Below, one piece after another: positions 17,737 through 25,667 of a stretch of 64,000 bases of DNA. A program made the position numbers and the translations under genes. Each line of letters opens with the position of its first letter. Positions within the stretch are counted from its first letter, which is position 1. Origin of the DNA: Caproiciproducens sp. CPB-2 (lineage in GTDB: Bacteria > Bacillota > Clostridia > Oscillospirales > Acutalibacteraceae). The stretch lies in the NCBI RefSeq assembly GCF_036287215.1, contig NZ_CP142860.1:992001-1056000 (forward strand). Direction: 5' to 3'. Below the pieces are notes generated by a model that saw only the letters and a list, made by a program, of their open reading frames with translations, was not told the origin of the DNA and did not search any database.

Positions 17737-17765
17737 TTGATTTCGCCTTTCGGTTCCGCTATACT
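17737..17765 (+). promoter_or_regulatory. Promoter of the amino-sugar PTS operon
   Basis: TTGATT at 17737-17742 and TATACT at 17760-17765, spacer 17 bp, 76 bp before the IIC start. Confidence 0.6.
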
Positions 17766-17841
17766 ATGGTTAGAAAACCGGCCGGTTTTTCTCGTGAGGT
17801 ACATACATGAAAAAAACAAACGCTTAAGGAGGAGATCAGTT

Positions 17842-19194
17842 ATGGGGGAACAGACAAAAAAAAGCGGGCTTCTCGACCGTGTGACAAATCTTATTGAAGA
17901 AAAGGTGGCGCCGCCGCTGCTGAGACTTTCACAGGTCCGGTATCTGGAGGCTCTTCAGCGCACATTCGTCACGCTGATGCCGTACATGATTCTGGGGGCG
18001 ACGGCGACCCTGATCCTGAATCTGGCCGGCTTATTCGGAAAAGACGGCGGTCTGAACCTTCCCGGTGTCGCAGACGCGATCAGCGCGGTTGTGGAACCCT
18101 GTCGGCCGTGGCTGCTGCAGGTGGTTTTTGTGACCATTAATCTGCTTGCCCTGATTACGACCGTGCTGAACGGATATTTTCTCGGAGATTATTATCACAA
18201 GAAGGACGAAAATGTCAGCCCGATTGCGGCGGCGGTCGTATCCTTTGTGGCATTCCTGTGCTTTATCAATTTTACCAAGCTCAGTGAAAATTTTGACTGG
18301 CCCGCCTATATCCTGGGCTCTCCCAGCCTTTTCGGCGGCATCCTGATCAGCATTCTTGCCATAGAGGTATATCGTTTCCTGATCGGCAAAAACATCACCA
18401 TCAAGATGCCGGAAGCCGTTCCGCCGATGATTGCGGCGGCCTTCACCAGCATGATTCCGGTGTCCGTGGTCGTTGTTATTTGCGCCATCATCGGTCAGGG
18501 CTTTGCAGGCTTTGATTTTCTGGCTCTGCTCAATAAGCTCTGCGCTTACCTTGTGGTTGGCGGCAGCGGACCCGTTGCACAGTTTGCAGGCTTCTTCCTC
18601 GACCGTATCCTGTGGTTTGTCGGTCTGCACGGTTCCAACATCGTCTCTTCCGTCATGCAGCCGATCTGGACGACCATGATTACGGACAACATCAATGCTT
18701 TTGCGGCGCATCAGGCGATTCCGTATATGTTTACGGAACAGTGGATCAACTTCTACGTGCGCTGCTCCGTTTTCCCGCTTGCGCTGCTCTGCACCATGAG
18801 CAAGGCCGAGCGCTTCAAGGTCCTGGGCAAGCTTTCCCTGCCGGGCACGATTTTCAACATTGCCGAGCCGGTGATGTACGGCCTGCCGGTTGTGCTCAAT
18901 CCGCTGATGTTCGTGCCATGGGTATTGGGCTTCAGCGTGCTGTTTATTCTCAATGCCATTCTGGGCGTTCTGGGAATCACGCCGCCGATGGTATCCATGG
19001 TTGTATGGACAATGCCTGCTCCGCTTGCGTCCTTCATCGGCAGCGGTTTTAAGCTGCAGTCCATGGTGATTACCCTGGTCAATATGGTCATTATTTTCTT
19101 TATGTTCCTGCCGTTCTTCAAAGTCATGGAAAAACAGGAACTCGCGGCGGAAAAAGAATACAAAAAACAAAAGGAAGATAGTAAGAATGTCTGA
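17842..19194 (+). CDS. PTS sugar transporter subunit IIC (lactose/cellobiose class)
   Basis: 450 residues from ATG 17842 after AAGGAGGAG; upstream in-frame starts lie in the promoter. A polytopic membrane permease with about ten helices and the EIIC Lac-family loop pattern (FLDRILWFVGLHGSNIV near 255; NIAEPVMYGLPVVLNPL near 345). It moves sugar inward while the IIB subunit phosphorylates it. IIB and IIA are separate genes downstream, in the lactose/chitobiose style. Co-transcription with murQ and mupG argues for a MurNAc-containing substrate rather than cellobiose. Confidence 0.92.
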   Translation: MGEQTKKSGLLDRVTNLIEEKVAPPLLRLSQVRYLEALQRTFVTLMPYMILGATATLILNLAGLFGKDGGLNLPGVADAISAVVEPCRPWLLQVVFVTINLLALITTVLNGYFLGDYYHKKDENVSPIAAAVVSFVAFLCFINFTKLSENFDWPAYILGSPSLFGGILISILAIEVYRFLIGKNITIKMPEAVPPMIAAAFTSMIPVSVVVVICAIIGQGFAGFDFLALLNKLCAYLVVGGSGPVAQFAGFFLDRILWFVGLHGSNIVSSVMQPIWTTMITDNINAFAAHQAIPYMFTEQWINFYVRCSVFPLALLCTMSKAERFKVLGKLSLPGTIFNIAEPVMYGLPVVLNPLMFVPWVLGFSVLFILNAILGVLGITPPMVSMVVWTMPAPLASFIGSGFKLQSMVITLVNMVIIFFMFLPFFKVMEKQELAAEKEYKKQKEDSKNV

Positions 19195-20131
19195 AATAGA
19201 AATACACCCTTATCGGCAGGAATACATCGATGAGATTGTTTCCGGCTGGAACGCTTCCCTGTTCTATGATACGATTACCCGGGAGCGTTTTATCCAGGAG
19301 GTTCTTCTTGACGAGAACTTCGACCCCGAACTGGCTCTGGTTGCCGTCGCCGACGGACATGTGGCCGGCTTCAGTCTGGGAATCAGAAGAAAATATCCTT
19401 ATCTGACGCGGGGGCTGGAGGAGCAGCGGGGCTGGATCAGCAGCTTCTTTATCCTTCCGGAATACCGGCGACGGGGAATCGGGCAAAGGCTTCTGGAGGA
19501 GGAGGAAGCAAGGCTGAAAGCCGCGGGAACACAGGAAATCACCCTGTGCGCATACAGCCCCAATTACTTTGCTCCCGGCGTTGACCTGCAATATCCGGGC
19601 GGCGTGCCCTTCTTCGACAAGAACGGGTACGCGCGGGGGACGGACGCCGTCAGTATGCAGCGGGACCTCTTTACCTATACTCTCCCCGAAAAAACGGCAA
19701 AGCATATCGAAGAGCTGGCGGAAAAGGGGATTACCTTTCATCCCTTTTCCATGCCGTATATGGAAAAGCTTCTGAACTTTGTGAGCCGGGAATTCGACGC
19801 CGGCTGGGTCCGCAACATTCTGCTGGCCCTGCGCAATCGGGAGGCGGAGGATACGATTCTGCTTGCGGCGGACCGGGAAGATCACGTCATCGGCTACTGT
19901 ATGCGCAAGATCGACGGGAATGACGCGCGGTTCGGTCCGATCGGTGTGGCGGAGGCCCTGCGGTCGGAGGGGCTCGGCGGCGTTCTGATCGACCTTCAAA
20001 TGTTGGAAATGAGGAAACGCGGCATCTATTATCTTTATTTCCTCTGGACCCACGGGGCCGCCATGCGCTTTTATGAGCGCCACGGCCTGAAGGTGTACCG
20101 TACCTATCAGCTGTACCGCAAAAAGATTTAA
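19187..20131 (+). CDS. Tandem-GNAT N-acetyltransferase
   Basis: 314 residues, overlapping the IIC end by 8 bp. Two GNAT-type acetyl-CoA sites are visible: FILPEYRRRGIGQRLLEEEE near 88 and IGVAEALRSEGLGGVLIDL near 247, the second followed by FYERHGLKVYRTYQ. Bacterial tandem GNATs include mycothiol synthase, but the acceptor here is unknown. Inside an amino-sugar operon next to a PIG-L-like protein, an amino group on a sugar or peptide is a reasonable guess. Confidence 0.8.
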   Translation: MSEIEIHPYRQEYIDEIVSGWNASLFYDTITRERFIQEVLLDENFDPELALVAVADGHVAGFSLGIRRKYPYLTRGLEEQRGWISSFFILPEYRRRGIGQRLLEEEEARLKAAGTQEITLCAYSPNYFAPGVDLQYPGGVPFFDKNGYARGTDAVSMQRDLFTYTLPEKTAKHIEELAEKGITFHPFSMPYMEKLLNFVSREFDAGWVRNILLALRNREAEDTILLAADREDHVIGYCMRKIDGNDARFGPIGVAEALRSEGLGGVLIDLQMLEMRKRGIYYLYFLWTHGAAMRFYERHGLKVYRTYQLYRKKI

Positions 20132-20148
20132 TTGGGAGATGACGGAAT

Positions 20149-20823
20149 ATGGGAGACTATAAGCGGGTAATCTGTATCGGGGCGCATCCCCTGGACGCGG
20201 AGATCATGGGGGGGCCGATGCTGCTGCGCTACGCGGCGCGCCATGCGCACTGCACGCTGGTCCATGTGACAAAGGGAAGGCTGACCGACCCGAAGGCAAC
20301 GGAAGAACAGAAGGAGGAATACGATCTCGCGCTGCACCGCGAGATCGCCGCCGCCGCCGCCGCGCTGGACTGCGACTGCTATGCGATGGACTATCTTTCC
20401 GGCGAGCTGCCGGAGACGGGAAAGTTTATTTCCCTTCTCGCGGACTATCTGCGGGAGCAGAAAGCGGACTGTGTCATCACTCATGCCCGCGGCACCCTGC
20501 ACCCCAGGCATTATTACACATATGAGGCCGTGACGGAGGCCGTGCGCCTGCTGCGGCGGGAGGGACGGAAGATCCAGCTGTTCTACGGCGAAAACTGCGA
20601 AGACCTGGCGGGCTTTACCCCGACGGTATATCTTTCCATGACCCGGGAGGAACTGGATCAATGGTTTGCGGGACTCAGAAAATATCGTATCTTCAACGGC
20701 GGGGTCAACGACATGCCGTATTTCGAATACTATCATTCCATGGCCCTGATCCGGTCCGTGGAGGCCGGGGAGCACGGCTTTGCCAAGGCGTATATGCACG
20801 GCGCGCTGATCGATAGCGAATAA
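20149..20823 (+). CDS. PIG-L-like deacetylase-family protein with altered HPDD motif
   Basis: 224 residues. The family's first motif A-H-P-D-D-x-E reads AHPLDAE (His13, Leu15, Asp16, Glu18). The presumed zinc ligands His13, Asp16 and His121 (in LHPRHYYTYEAV) remain, but the Asp that acts as general base in BshB/MshB is Leu15. PIG-L proteins remove acetyl groups from GlcNAc-type sugars. This one may have reduced activity, another substrate or a binding role. It lies between the tandem GNAT and the PTS IIB in the amino-sugar operon. Confidence 0.8.
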   Translation: MGDYKRVICIGAHPLDAEIMGGPMLLRYAARHAHCTLVHVTKGRLTDPKATEEQKEEYDLALHREIAAAAAALDCDCYAMDYLSGELPETGKFISLLADYLREQKADCVITHARGTLHPRHYYTYEAVTEAVRLLRREGRKIQLFYGENCEDLAGFTPTVYLSMTREELDQWFAGLRKYRIFNGGVNDMPYFEYYHSMALIRSVEAGEHGFAKAYMHGALIDSE

Positions 20824-20850
20824 ATATATTTTCAGAAACGAGGGATGACG

Positions 20851-21153
20851 ATGAAAAAGATTGTTTTACTGTGTGTGGCGGGGATGTCTACCAGCCTGCT
20901 GGTTTCCAGAATGCAGAATGCCGCGAAGGAAACCGATTTTCCCTGCGAGATTCAGGCTTACGGCGTAGCGGAGGCCCCGAATGTGATCCCCGGTGCGGAT
21001 GTCGTTTTACTGGGGCCTCAGGTGCGTTATATGCTGTCAAAATTAAAAAAAGAATATCCTGACAAAAAGATCGAAGCCGTTGATATGCGGATCTATGGAA
21101 TGGTGGACGGCAAACAGGCCCTTATGCAAGCCAGAAAAATTATGGAGTGTTGA
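20851..21153 (+). CDS. PTS sugar transporter subunit IIB (lactose/cellobiose class)
   Basis: 100 residues from ATG 20851; the ATG at 20845 abuts the GAGGG ribosome site and is too close. The phosphoacceptor Cys8 lies in LLCVAGMSTSLLV, the P-loop typical of the Lac/CelA IIB family. It receives phosphate from IIA and passes it to sugar bound by IIC. It is separated from the IIC gene by two enzyme genes, an unusual order. Confidence 0.92.
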   Translation: MKKIVLLCVAGMSTSLLVSRMQNAAKETDFPCEIQAYGVAEAPNVIPGADVVLLGPQVRYMLSKLKKEYPDKKIEAVDMRIYGMVDGKQALMQARKIMEC

Positions 21154-21157
21154 AAAT

Positions 21158-21505
21158 ATGCAGGAAATGGATATAGAATCTACCCTTTTTGAAATCATAA
21201 CGGAAGTGGGAAGCGCCCGGAGCTTATATATTGAGGCGATACAGGCGGCGCGCGAAAAGGAGATCGATAAGGCAAAGGAGCTGATCCGCGAGGGACAGGG
21301 CGCCTTTAACAAGGGGCACCATATTCACGCGGACCTGATCCGGGAAGTGTCCGGGGAAGATCATGTCCCCGTTTTTCAGAAAGATGAACGGATCATGCTT
21401 TTGACGCACGCCGAAGACCAATTGATGAGCGCGGAGGCTTTCGGCATTCTGGCGGAAGAATTTCTGGCGCTGTATCAGGCCATGAGTGACAAAGGAGTTT
21501 TATAA
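21158..21505 (+). CDS. PTS sugar transporter subunit IIA (lactose/cellobiose class)
   Basis: 115 residues from ATG 21158, 4 bp after the IIB stop. A three-helix protein with phosphoacceptor His84 in LLTHAEDQLM, equivalent to His78 of LacF-type IIA. It overlaps the murQ start by 1 bp. It should take phosphate from an HPr, possibly the operon-encoded one at 23540. Confidence 0.92.
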   Translation: MQEMDIESTLFEIITEVGSARSLYIEAIQAAREKEIDKAKELIREGQGAFNKGHHIHADLIREVSGEDHVPVFQKDERIMLLTHAEDQLMSAEAFGILAEEFLALYQAMSDKGVL

Positions 21506-22410
21506 TGACGGATCTTTCCCACTTTACTACCGAAGCAAGAAACCCGGAAACGAGGGATCTGGACTGCATGTCCGCCATGGAAATTGTCTCTGTGATGAAT
21601 CGCGAGGATGAAAAGGTGATTGCGGGTGTGCGCGCCGTTCTGCCGCAGGTTGCAAAGACGGTCGAATATACCGTGGCCAGCCTGCGGTCCGGCGGAAGAA
21701 TTATTTATATGGGTGCGGGAACCTCCGGAAGGCTTGGCGTTCTGGACGCTTCCGAGTGCCCGCCGACGTTCGGCGTCTCCATGGACACTGTCGTCGGATT
21801 GATCGCCGGCGGGAAGGGCGCTCTGATTGAGGCCGTTGAAGGCGCGGAGGACAGTTGTACGCTGGGCAGGGAGGATCTGGAGCGGATCGGGCTGAAGCCG
21901 TGCGATACCGTGATCGGGCTGGCCGCCAGCGGCCGTACTCCCTATGTACTGTACGGCCTGCGCTACGCGAGGCAGCTGGGGTGCCGTACGGCGGCAATCG
22001 CCTGCAACCGGGACTCCGCCATCGGAAAAGAGGCGGATGTGGCGATAGAGCCGAATGTCGGCCCGGAAGTGCTGACGGGGTCGACACGGCTCAAGTCGGG
22101 CACAGCGCAGAAGATGATCCTGAATATGATTTCCACCGCGAGTATGGTGAAAATCGGACACGCGTATGAGAATCTCATGGTAAATATGCAGGCCAGCAAC
22201 GAAAAGCTGACCGTACGCGCACAGAACATGGTGATGGCGGCAGCCAAGTGCGACAGGGAGACCGCCGAAACCGCGCTGCGCGAGGCGGGCGGCAGGGTCA
22301 AAACCGCGATCGTGCTGCTGCTGCTGAACGTTTCCGCAGAGAGGGGAGAGCAGGTGCTGGCCCACGCGCACGGCAGGGTCCGCGAAGCACTTGCCGGAAA
22401 ACTGCGATGA
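21505..22410 (+). CDS. murQ: N-acetylmuramic acid 6-phosphate etherase
   Basis: 301 residues, full length. MurQ cleaves the lactyl ether of MurNAc-6-P to GlcNAc-6-P plus D-lactate. The SIS-domain signature YMGAGTSGRLGVLDASECPP carries Glu84, and VEGAEDS carries Glu115, matching the two catalytic glutamates known in the E. coli enzyme (spacing 31). The C-terminal UBA-like part is present. Its product would need NagA/NagB, not found in this window. Confidence 0.96.
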   Translation: MTDLSHFTTEARNPETRDLDCMSAMEIVSVMNREDEKVIAGVRAVLPQVAKTVEYTVASLRSGGRIIYMGAGTSGRLGVLDASECPPTFGVSMDTVVGLIAGGKGALIEAVEGAEDSCTLGREDLERIGLKPCDTVIGLAASGRTPYVLYGLRYARQLGCRTAAIACNRDSAIGKEADVAIEPNVGPEVLTGSTRLKSGTAQKMILNMISTASMVKIGHAYENLMVNMQASNEKLTVRAQNMVMAAAKCDRETAETALREAGGRVKTAIVLLLLNVSAERGEQVLAHAHGRVREALAGKLR

Positions 22411-23471
22411 ATACGGGAGTTTGCTTATATTGCAGCACTGCGGAGGAAAAAAACGCGGAGATCATCGCACGCGCGGCGGATGCGGAGATTCGATGCGCGT
22501 TTACTTCCCTGCAGATTCCGGAAGAAAGCCGGGACGGCCTCCGGTCTTCCGCGAAGAAGCTGCTTTCCTCCTGTAAAAAATACGGGATGGACCTGGTGAT
22601 GGATGTGGGGCCGGACACGGCGGAGCGTCTCGGCTGCCGTTCCCTGTACGACCTTCAGGACTGGGGCGTCACACATATCCGTCTGGACGACGGCTATTCC
22701 CCGCAGCAGGCGGCGGAGCTTTCCCATACCTTTCAGATTGTATTTAACGCTTCTACGGTTTCCTTTGCGGAGATCACCGGCTGGCGGAAAGCGGGAGCGG
22801 ACCTGACCCGCTTTACCGCCTGCCATAATTATTACCCGAAGCCCTGGACGGGGCTGCCCCTGGCGGATGTCGCACAGGTTAACCGGCAGCTCAAGACATA
22901 CGGATTCCGGACGATGGCTTTCATTCCGGGCGACGGAATGCTGCGCGGGCCGCTGTATGAGGGGCTGCCGACCGTTGAGGCGCACCGCCGCCGCGCGGAT
23001 ATTATCCAAAACGCGCTGGAACTTTTTATTGACGCGGCGTGCGATACGGTGCTGGTCGGGGACGTGAGCCTTTCGGAAAAATCCTGGGACGCCTGGGCGG
23101 GTCTCAGCCGGGGGTTTGTCAGTTTGCCGGTGGAACTGGACCGGCGCTATCGTTATCTTGCGGAAACGATCCATCACGACAGACGGGATTCCAGCGACTG
23201 TGTTTTCCGGTCGGTAGAGTCGCGCAGAATTCCCGTCCCGGACCGCGGGCTGCTTCAGCCTGCAAAAGAGACCGCATGCAGCGCGGGGGATATTTTGCTG
23301 TCCAACACCGGTTTCCTGCGTTATGAGGGAGAGTTGGAAATTGCGCGCGTTCCGTTGCCGTCCGATCCCAGAATCAATGTGATCGGGCGCGTGAAAGAGG
23401 AAGCGCTGCCGTATCTGCCTTATCTCAGGAACGGCCTGGGAATCCGGTTTGCTGTCGGCCCGGAAGGATAA
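22407..23471 (+). CDS. mupG: MupG-type 6-phospho-N-acetylmuramidase (DUF871)
   Basis: 354 residues, start ATG overlapping the murQ stop (ATGA). The DUF871 layout is an N-terminal TIM barrel (about 1-235: DLVMDVGPDT, HIRLDDGYSP, IVFNASTVS, RFTACHNYYPKPWTGL, AFIPGDGMLRGPLYEGLPT) and a cyclophilin-like C-terminal domain (about 245-354). In S. aureus MupG splits MurNAc-6-P-beta-1,4-GlcNAc after PTS uptake. Adjacency to murQ and a PTS makes the same role very likely here. Confidence 0.9.
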   Translation: MNTGVCLYCSTAEEKNAEIIARAADAEIRCAFTSLQIPEESRDGLRSSAKKLLSSCKKYGMDLVMDVGPDTAERLGCRSLYDLQDWGVTHIRLDDGYSPQQAAELSHTFQIVFNASTVSFAEITGWRKAGADLTRFTACHNYYPKPWTGLPLADVAQVNRQLKTYGFRTMAFIPGDGMLRGPLYEGLPTVEAHRRRADIIQNALELFIDAACDTVLVGDVSLSEKSWDAWAGLSRGFVSLPVELDRRYRYLAETIHHDRRDSSDCVFRSVESRRIPVPDRGLLQPAKETACSAGDILLSNTGFLRYEGELEIARVPLPSDPRINVIGRVKEEALPYLPYLRNGLGIRFAVGPEG

Positions 23472-23487
23472 CGGAATTTCAGTGAGG

Positions 23488-23519
23488 GCCGCCGGAAAAA
23501 GAATATCTGTTCCGGCGGC
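23488..23519 (+). other. Intercistronic hairpin between mupG and hpr
   Basis: Perfect 10-bp stem GCCGCCGGAA / TTCCGGCGGC with a 12-nt loop and no following T-run. It could set differential expression or mRNA processing of the downstream HPr. Confidence 0.55.
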
Positions 23520-23539
23520 TGTAAGGAAGGGAATCAACC

Positions 23540-23797
23540 ATGAAAAGTATTACCTATGTCATTCGTGACGAGATCGGCGTACACGCCAGACCGGCCGGCA
23601 TGCTGGTCAAGCAGGCAAAGAGCTTTCAGTCTGCCTGTATGATCCACGCGGGAGGAAAAAGCGCGGACCTGACCAGACTGTTCCAGGTGATCGGGATGGG
23701 AATCGAGCAGGGGACGGAAGTCAGGGTCACGGCGGAAGGGCCGGACGAAGACGCGGCAATCGCCGCGCTGGGGAAGGTATTGAAAGAAAATTTATAA
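23540..23797 (+). CDS. HPr-like PTS phosphocarrier lacking regulatory Ser46
   Basis: 85 residues, ATG after AAGGAAGGG. His15 is present in GVHARPAG, so phosphotransfer from Enzyme I is expected. The HPrK target position 46 is Arg (ADLTRLFQVIGMG), where the canonical HPr at 55333 has Ser46 (NAKSLLGVLSLG). As the last gene of the amino-sugar operon it may be a dedicated carrier for this PTS, insulated from HPr-Ser-P/CcpA control. Confidence 0.9.
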   Translation: MKSITYVIRDEIGVHARPAGMLVKQAKSFQSACMIHAGGKSADLTRLFQVIGMGIEQGTEVRVTAEGPDEDAAIAALGKVLKENL

Positions 23798-23920
23798 GAT
23801 AACCAGCTTTCAGGCTGTCGATAAAATCGTGCAACTGCAAAATTGCGGGTTTTATAAAATTGATTTTGTGAAAAACTCCCAGCCGCTGTGACACTGCAGC
23901 AGGGAGCGGACCGCAGAATG

Positions 23921-23966
23921 AAAAAACAGGAACTGTACCGTTTAACGGGCAGTTCCTGTTTTTTTC
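23921..23966. terminator. Bidirectional terminator between hpr and the surface-fibre operon
   Basis: 15-bp stem AAAAAACAGGAACTG / CAGTTCCTGTTTTTT with a 14-nt loop. It serves the plus-strand sugar operon and the converging minus-strand sipW operon. Confidence 0.9.
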
Positions 23967-23968
23967 TA

Positions 23969-24787
23969 TTAGGGGTGTTTATTGTTATCCGATGAAACGT
24001 TTTGATTTTGCCACCGTTTCCTCAGGGAAAGGATCGCGCAGACTGCAATCATCCCCGCGACTGCCCCTGCAATGGCTACCGGTCTGACGGACCGTTCTCC
24101 GGTAGCGGGGCTGGCTTTTGGAACGGTTTCCTGTGCCACGGTCACTGTTTCCTCGGGGGTTGTTCCGACCGTCGGGACACTTTCCGCGCCGATGATCTCC
24201 GTGGGCGTAGTGACGTTGGCCGCTGCTCCGCCACCCCCGCCTCCGCCTCCGCCTCCGCCACCCCCGCTGCTGGTCGTATAGGTGGTGGTAAAGACCCATT
24301 TTACTTGCATGGAAGCGCCCTGATACTGGTTTCCGGTTCCCTGACCGGGCAGGTCGACGTTAAAATCCAGCGTCTTGCTCGCGCCCGGACCCATTTTGCC
24401 CACCAGAACGGAATCGTCGTCGGCCGTGCGGAAAAGCTTTCCCTGTGTCAGGTAAGTGCCGCCGTCTTTGACGGTCAGCGTCATCCCGTCCGCCAAAGAA
24501 CCGCCGTTCGGCGCGGATTCCGATTCGATCAGCATTTTCATGTATACTGTCAGCGTATACCCACCGGTGTTTTTCAGCAGCAGGCGGGAGGACTTTGTGT
24601 CGCCAGGGTTCAGGTTGCCGACATCGGCCGCGGGGTCCGGGGCGGTAATGCTCAGACCGCTGCTTTGGCCGTCGTTCTGGTACCCCGTCGCAATACTCTG
24701 CGCCTGCGCGTGAACCATCCCGGGGACAAGGAGGGCGGCAGCCAGAAGCGCCATGAAAAATTTTACTGTTTTCGGAGCTTTCAGCAT
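23969..24787 (-). CDS. Secreted surface protein with poly-Gly linker and SPATG sorting-like C-terminus
   Basis: 272 residues. Signal peptide about 1-28 (KFFMALLAAALLVPGMVHAQA). A beta-rich TasA/WxL-like domain (about 30-170: NPGDTKSSRLLLKNTGGYTL) is followed by a run of 13 Gly (about 175-187) and a Thr/Pro/Glu stalk. The end reads SPATGE, a hydrophobic helix and Arg/Lys-rich tail, an arrangement like sortase LPxTG signals although the first residue is Ser. It is the last gene of the sipW operon. A wall-anchored member of the fibre system is likely. Confidence 0.75.
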   Translation of the reverse strand: MLKAPKTVKFFMALLAAALLVPGMVHAQAQSIATGYQNDGQSSGLSITAPDPAADVGNLNPGDTKSSRLLLKNTGGYTLTVYMKMLIESESAPNGGSLADGMTLTVKDGGTYLTQGKLFRTADDDSVLVGKMGPGASKTLDFNVDLPGQGTGNQYQGASMQVKWVFTTTYTTSSGGGGGGGGGGGGGAAANVTTPTEIIGAESVPTVGTTPEETVTVAQETVPKASPATGERSVRPVAIAGAVAGMIAVCAILSLRKRWQNQNVSSDNNKHP

Positions 24788-24870
24788 GGTCGGTTTCCCT
24801 CCTTTTCCCGTACCTTGCCGGTACGATTTTTTAAAGCGCTGTACGTTGAAATTCGCTTAATTCGCAGTCC

Positions 24871-25557
24871 TTAAGCTGCCGGAGCTATCGCCGGGGGGAC
24901 AGTTCCAGTTGCCGGCCAAGCCGCGCTGTTGGTCGCCTGAATGACTTCGACGGAAGAGTCGCCAAGGGTGAATTTTGCTCCTTGATATTGGTTGTCGGTT
25001 TCTGCGCCGTTGAAAAGTCCATCCAGACTGAAATGAATGGTTCTTGCGGCTTCAGCAGCAGCGCCAAAGTATTTTGTTGTTCCATTGTCATCGTCTTTAA
25101 TACCGGGAAGAATACCGTCAGTAAGAGTATGCTCTATCCCATCTGTACCTGTATAAGTAGTCGAGCCGATATAATAGATATAATCTCCATCTCTACGCCA
25201 ATTTGATTTAATAGCGTCCCAGCCATAGTCGACGTTATCCGTGGACAATGCAGTTTCTCCATCTGCAGCCAGCCAAGAAATTTCAGGAACTTTAATTCTA
25301 AGCTTTACGGGTTTTGTTCCTGTGTAAACGATGTTTAGACTGGCATTAAATCCATCGCCGGGGTTGATGTTTTCCTTATCGAACCCGCTGATAACAAGTT
25401 TGCCGGAATCTTCACTGAGCGTTACCGTACCTGCCTGGAACGTAGCGCCCTTGACTTCTTTAGAGTCTGTGAACCACGCCATTGTGGAGCCGCCGATCAA
25501 TGCCACAGTCAGCCCGACTGCAAGAACACTCGTCAAAACTTTTGTCTTAAAATTCAT
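24871..25557 (-). CDS. TasA/CalY-like SipW-dependent secreted protein
   Basis: 228 residues from the ATG after GGAGGAAAG; an upstream ATG 45 bp earlier has no ribosome site. The N-terminus VALIGGSTMAWFTDSKEVKG is the hallmark SipW-type signal with cleavage near MAWFTD. The rest is a jelly-roll-like camelysin/TasA domain with NPGDGFNASLNIVYTGTKPV and NQYQGAKFTL motifs. Family members form matrix fibres. Two paralogues lie upstream in the same operon. Confidence 0.85.
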   Translation of the reverse strand: MNFKTKVLTSVLAVGLTVALIGGSTMAWFTDSKEVKGATFQAGTVTLSEDSGKLVISGFDKENINPGDGFNASLNIVYTGTKPVKLRIKVPEISWLAADGETALSTDNVDYGWDAIKSNWRRDGDYIYYIGSTTYTGTDGIEHTLTDGILPGIKDDDNGTTKYFGAAAEAARTIHFSLDGLFNGAETDNQYQGAKFTLGDSSVEVIQATNSAAWPATGTVPPAIAPAA

Positions 25558-25667
25558 TTTTCTTTCCTCCATATAAATTATTTTATTAAGATTACTTGTC
25601 ATCCGCGTTCCGCGGGGATTTGGTTCCGCTCCTGCGCGTGATCGGGAGCGGGCGTCATGAACTGCGT

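Noticed and set aside
18031..19170. 379-codon open frame opposite the PTS IIC gene
   Set aside because: Highly charged translation with no domain; antisense of a membrane protein gene.
24072..24281. Plus-strand ORF ending in a poly-Pro run
   Set aside because: It is the complement of the poly-Gly linker codons of the minus-strand surface protein.
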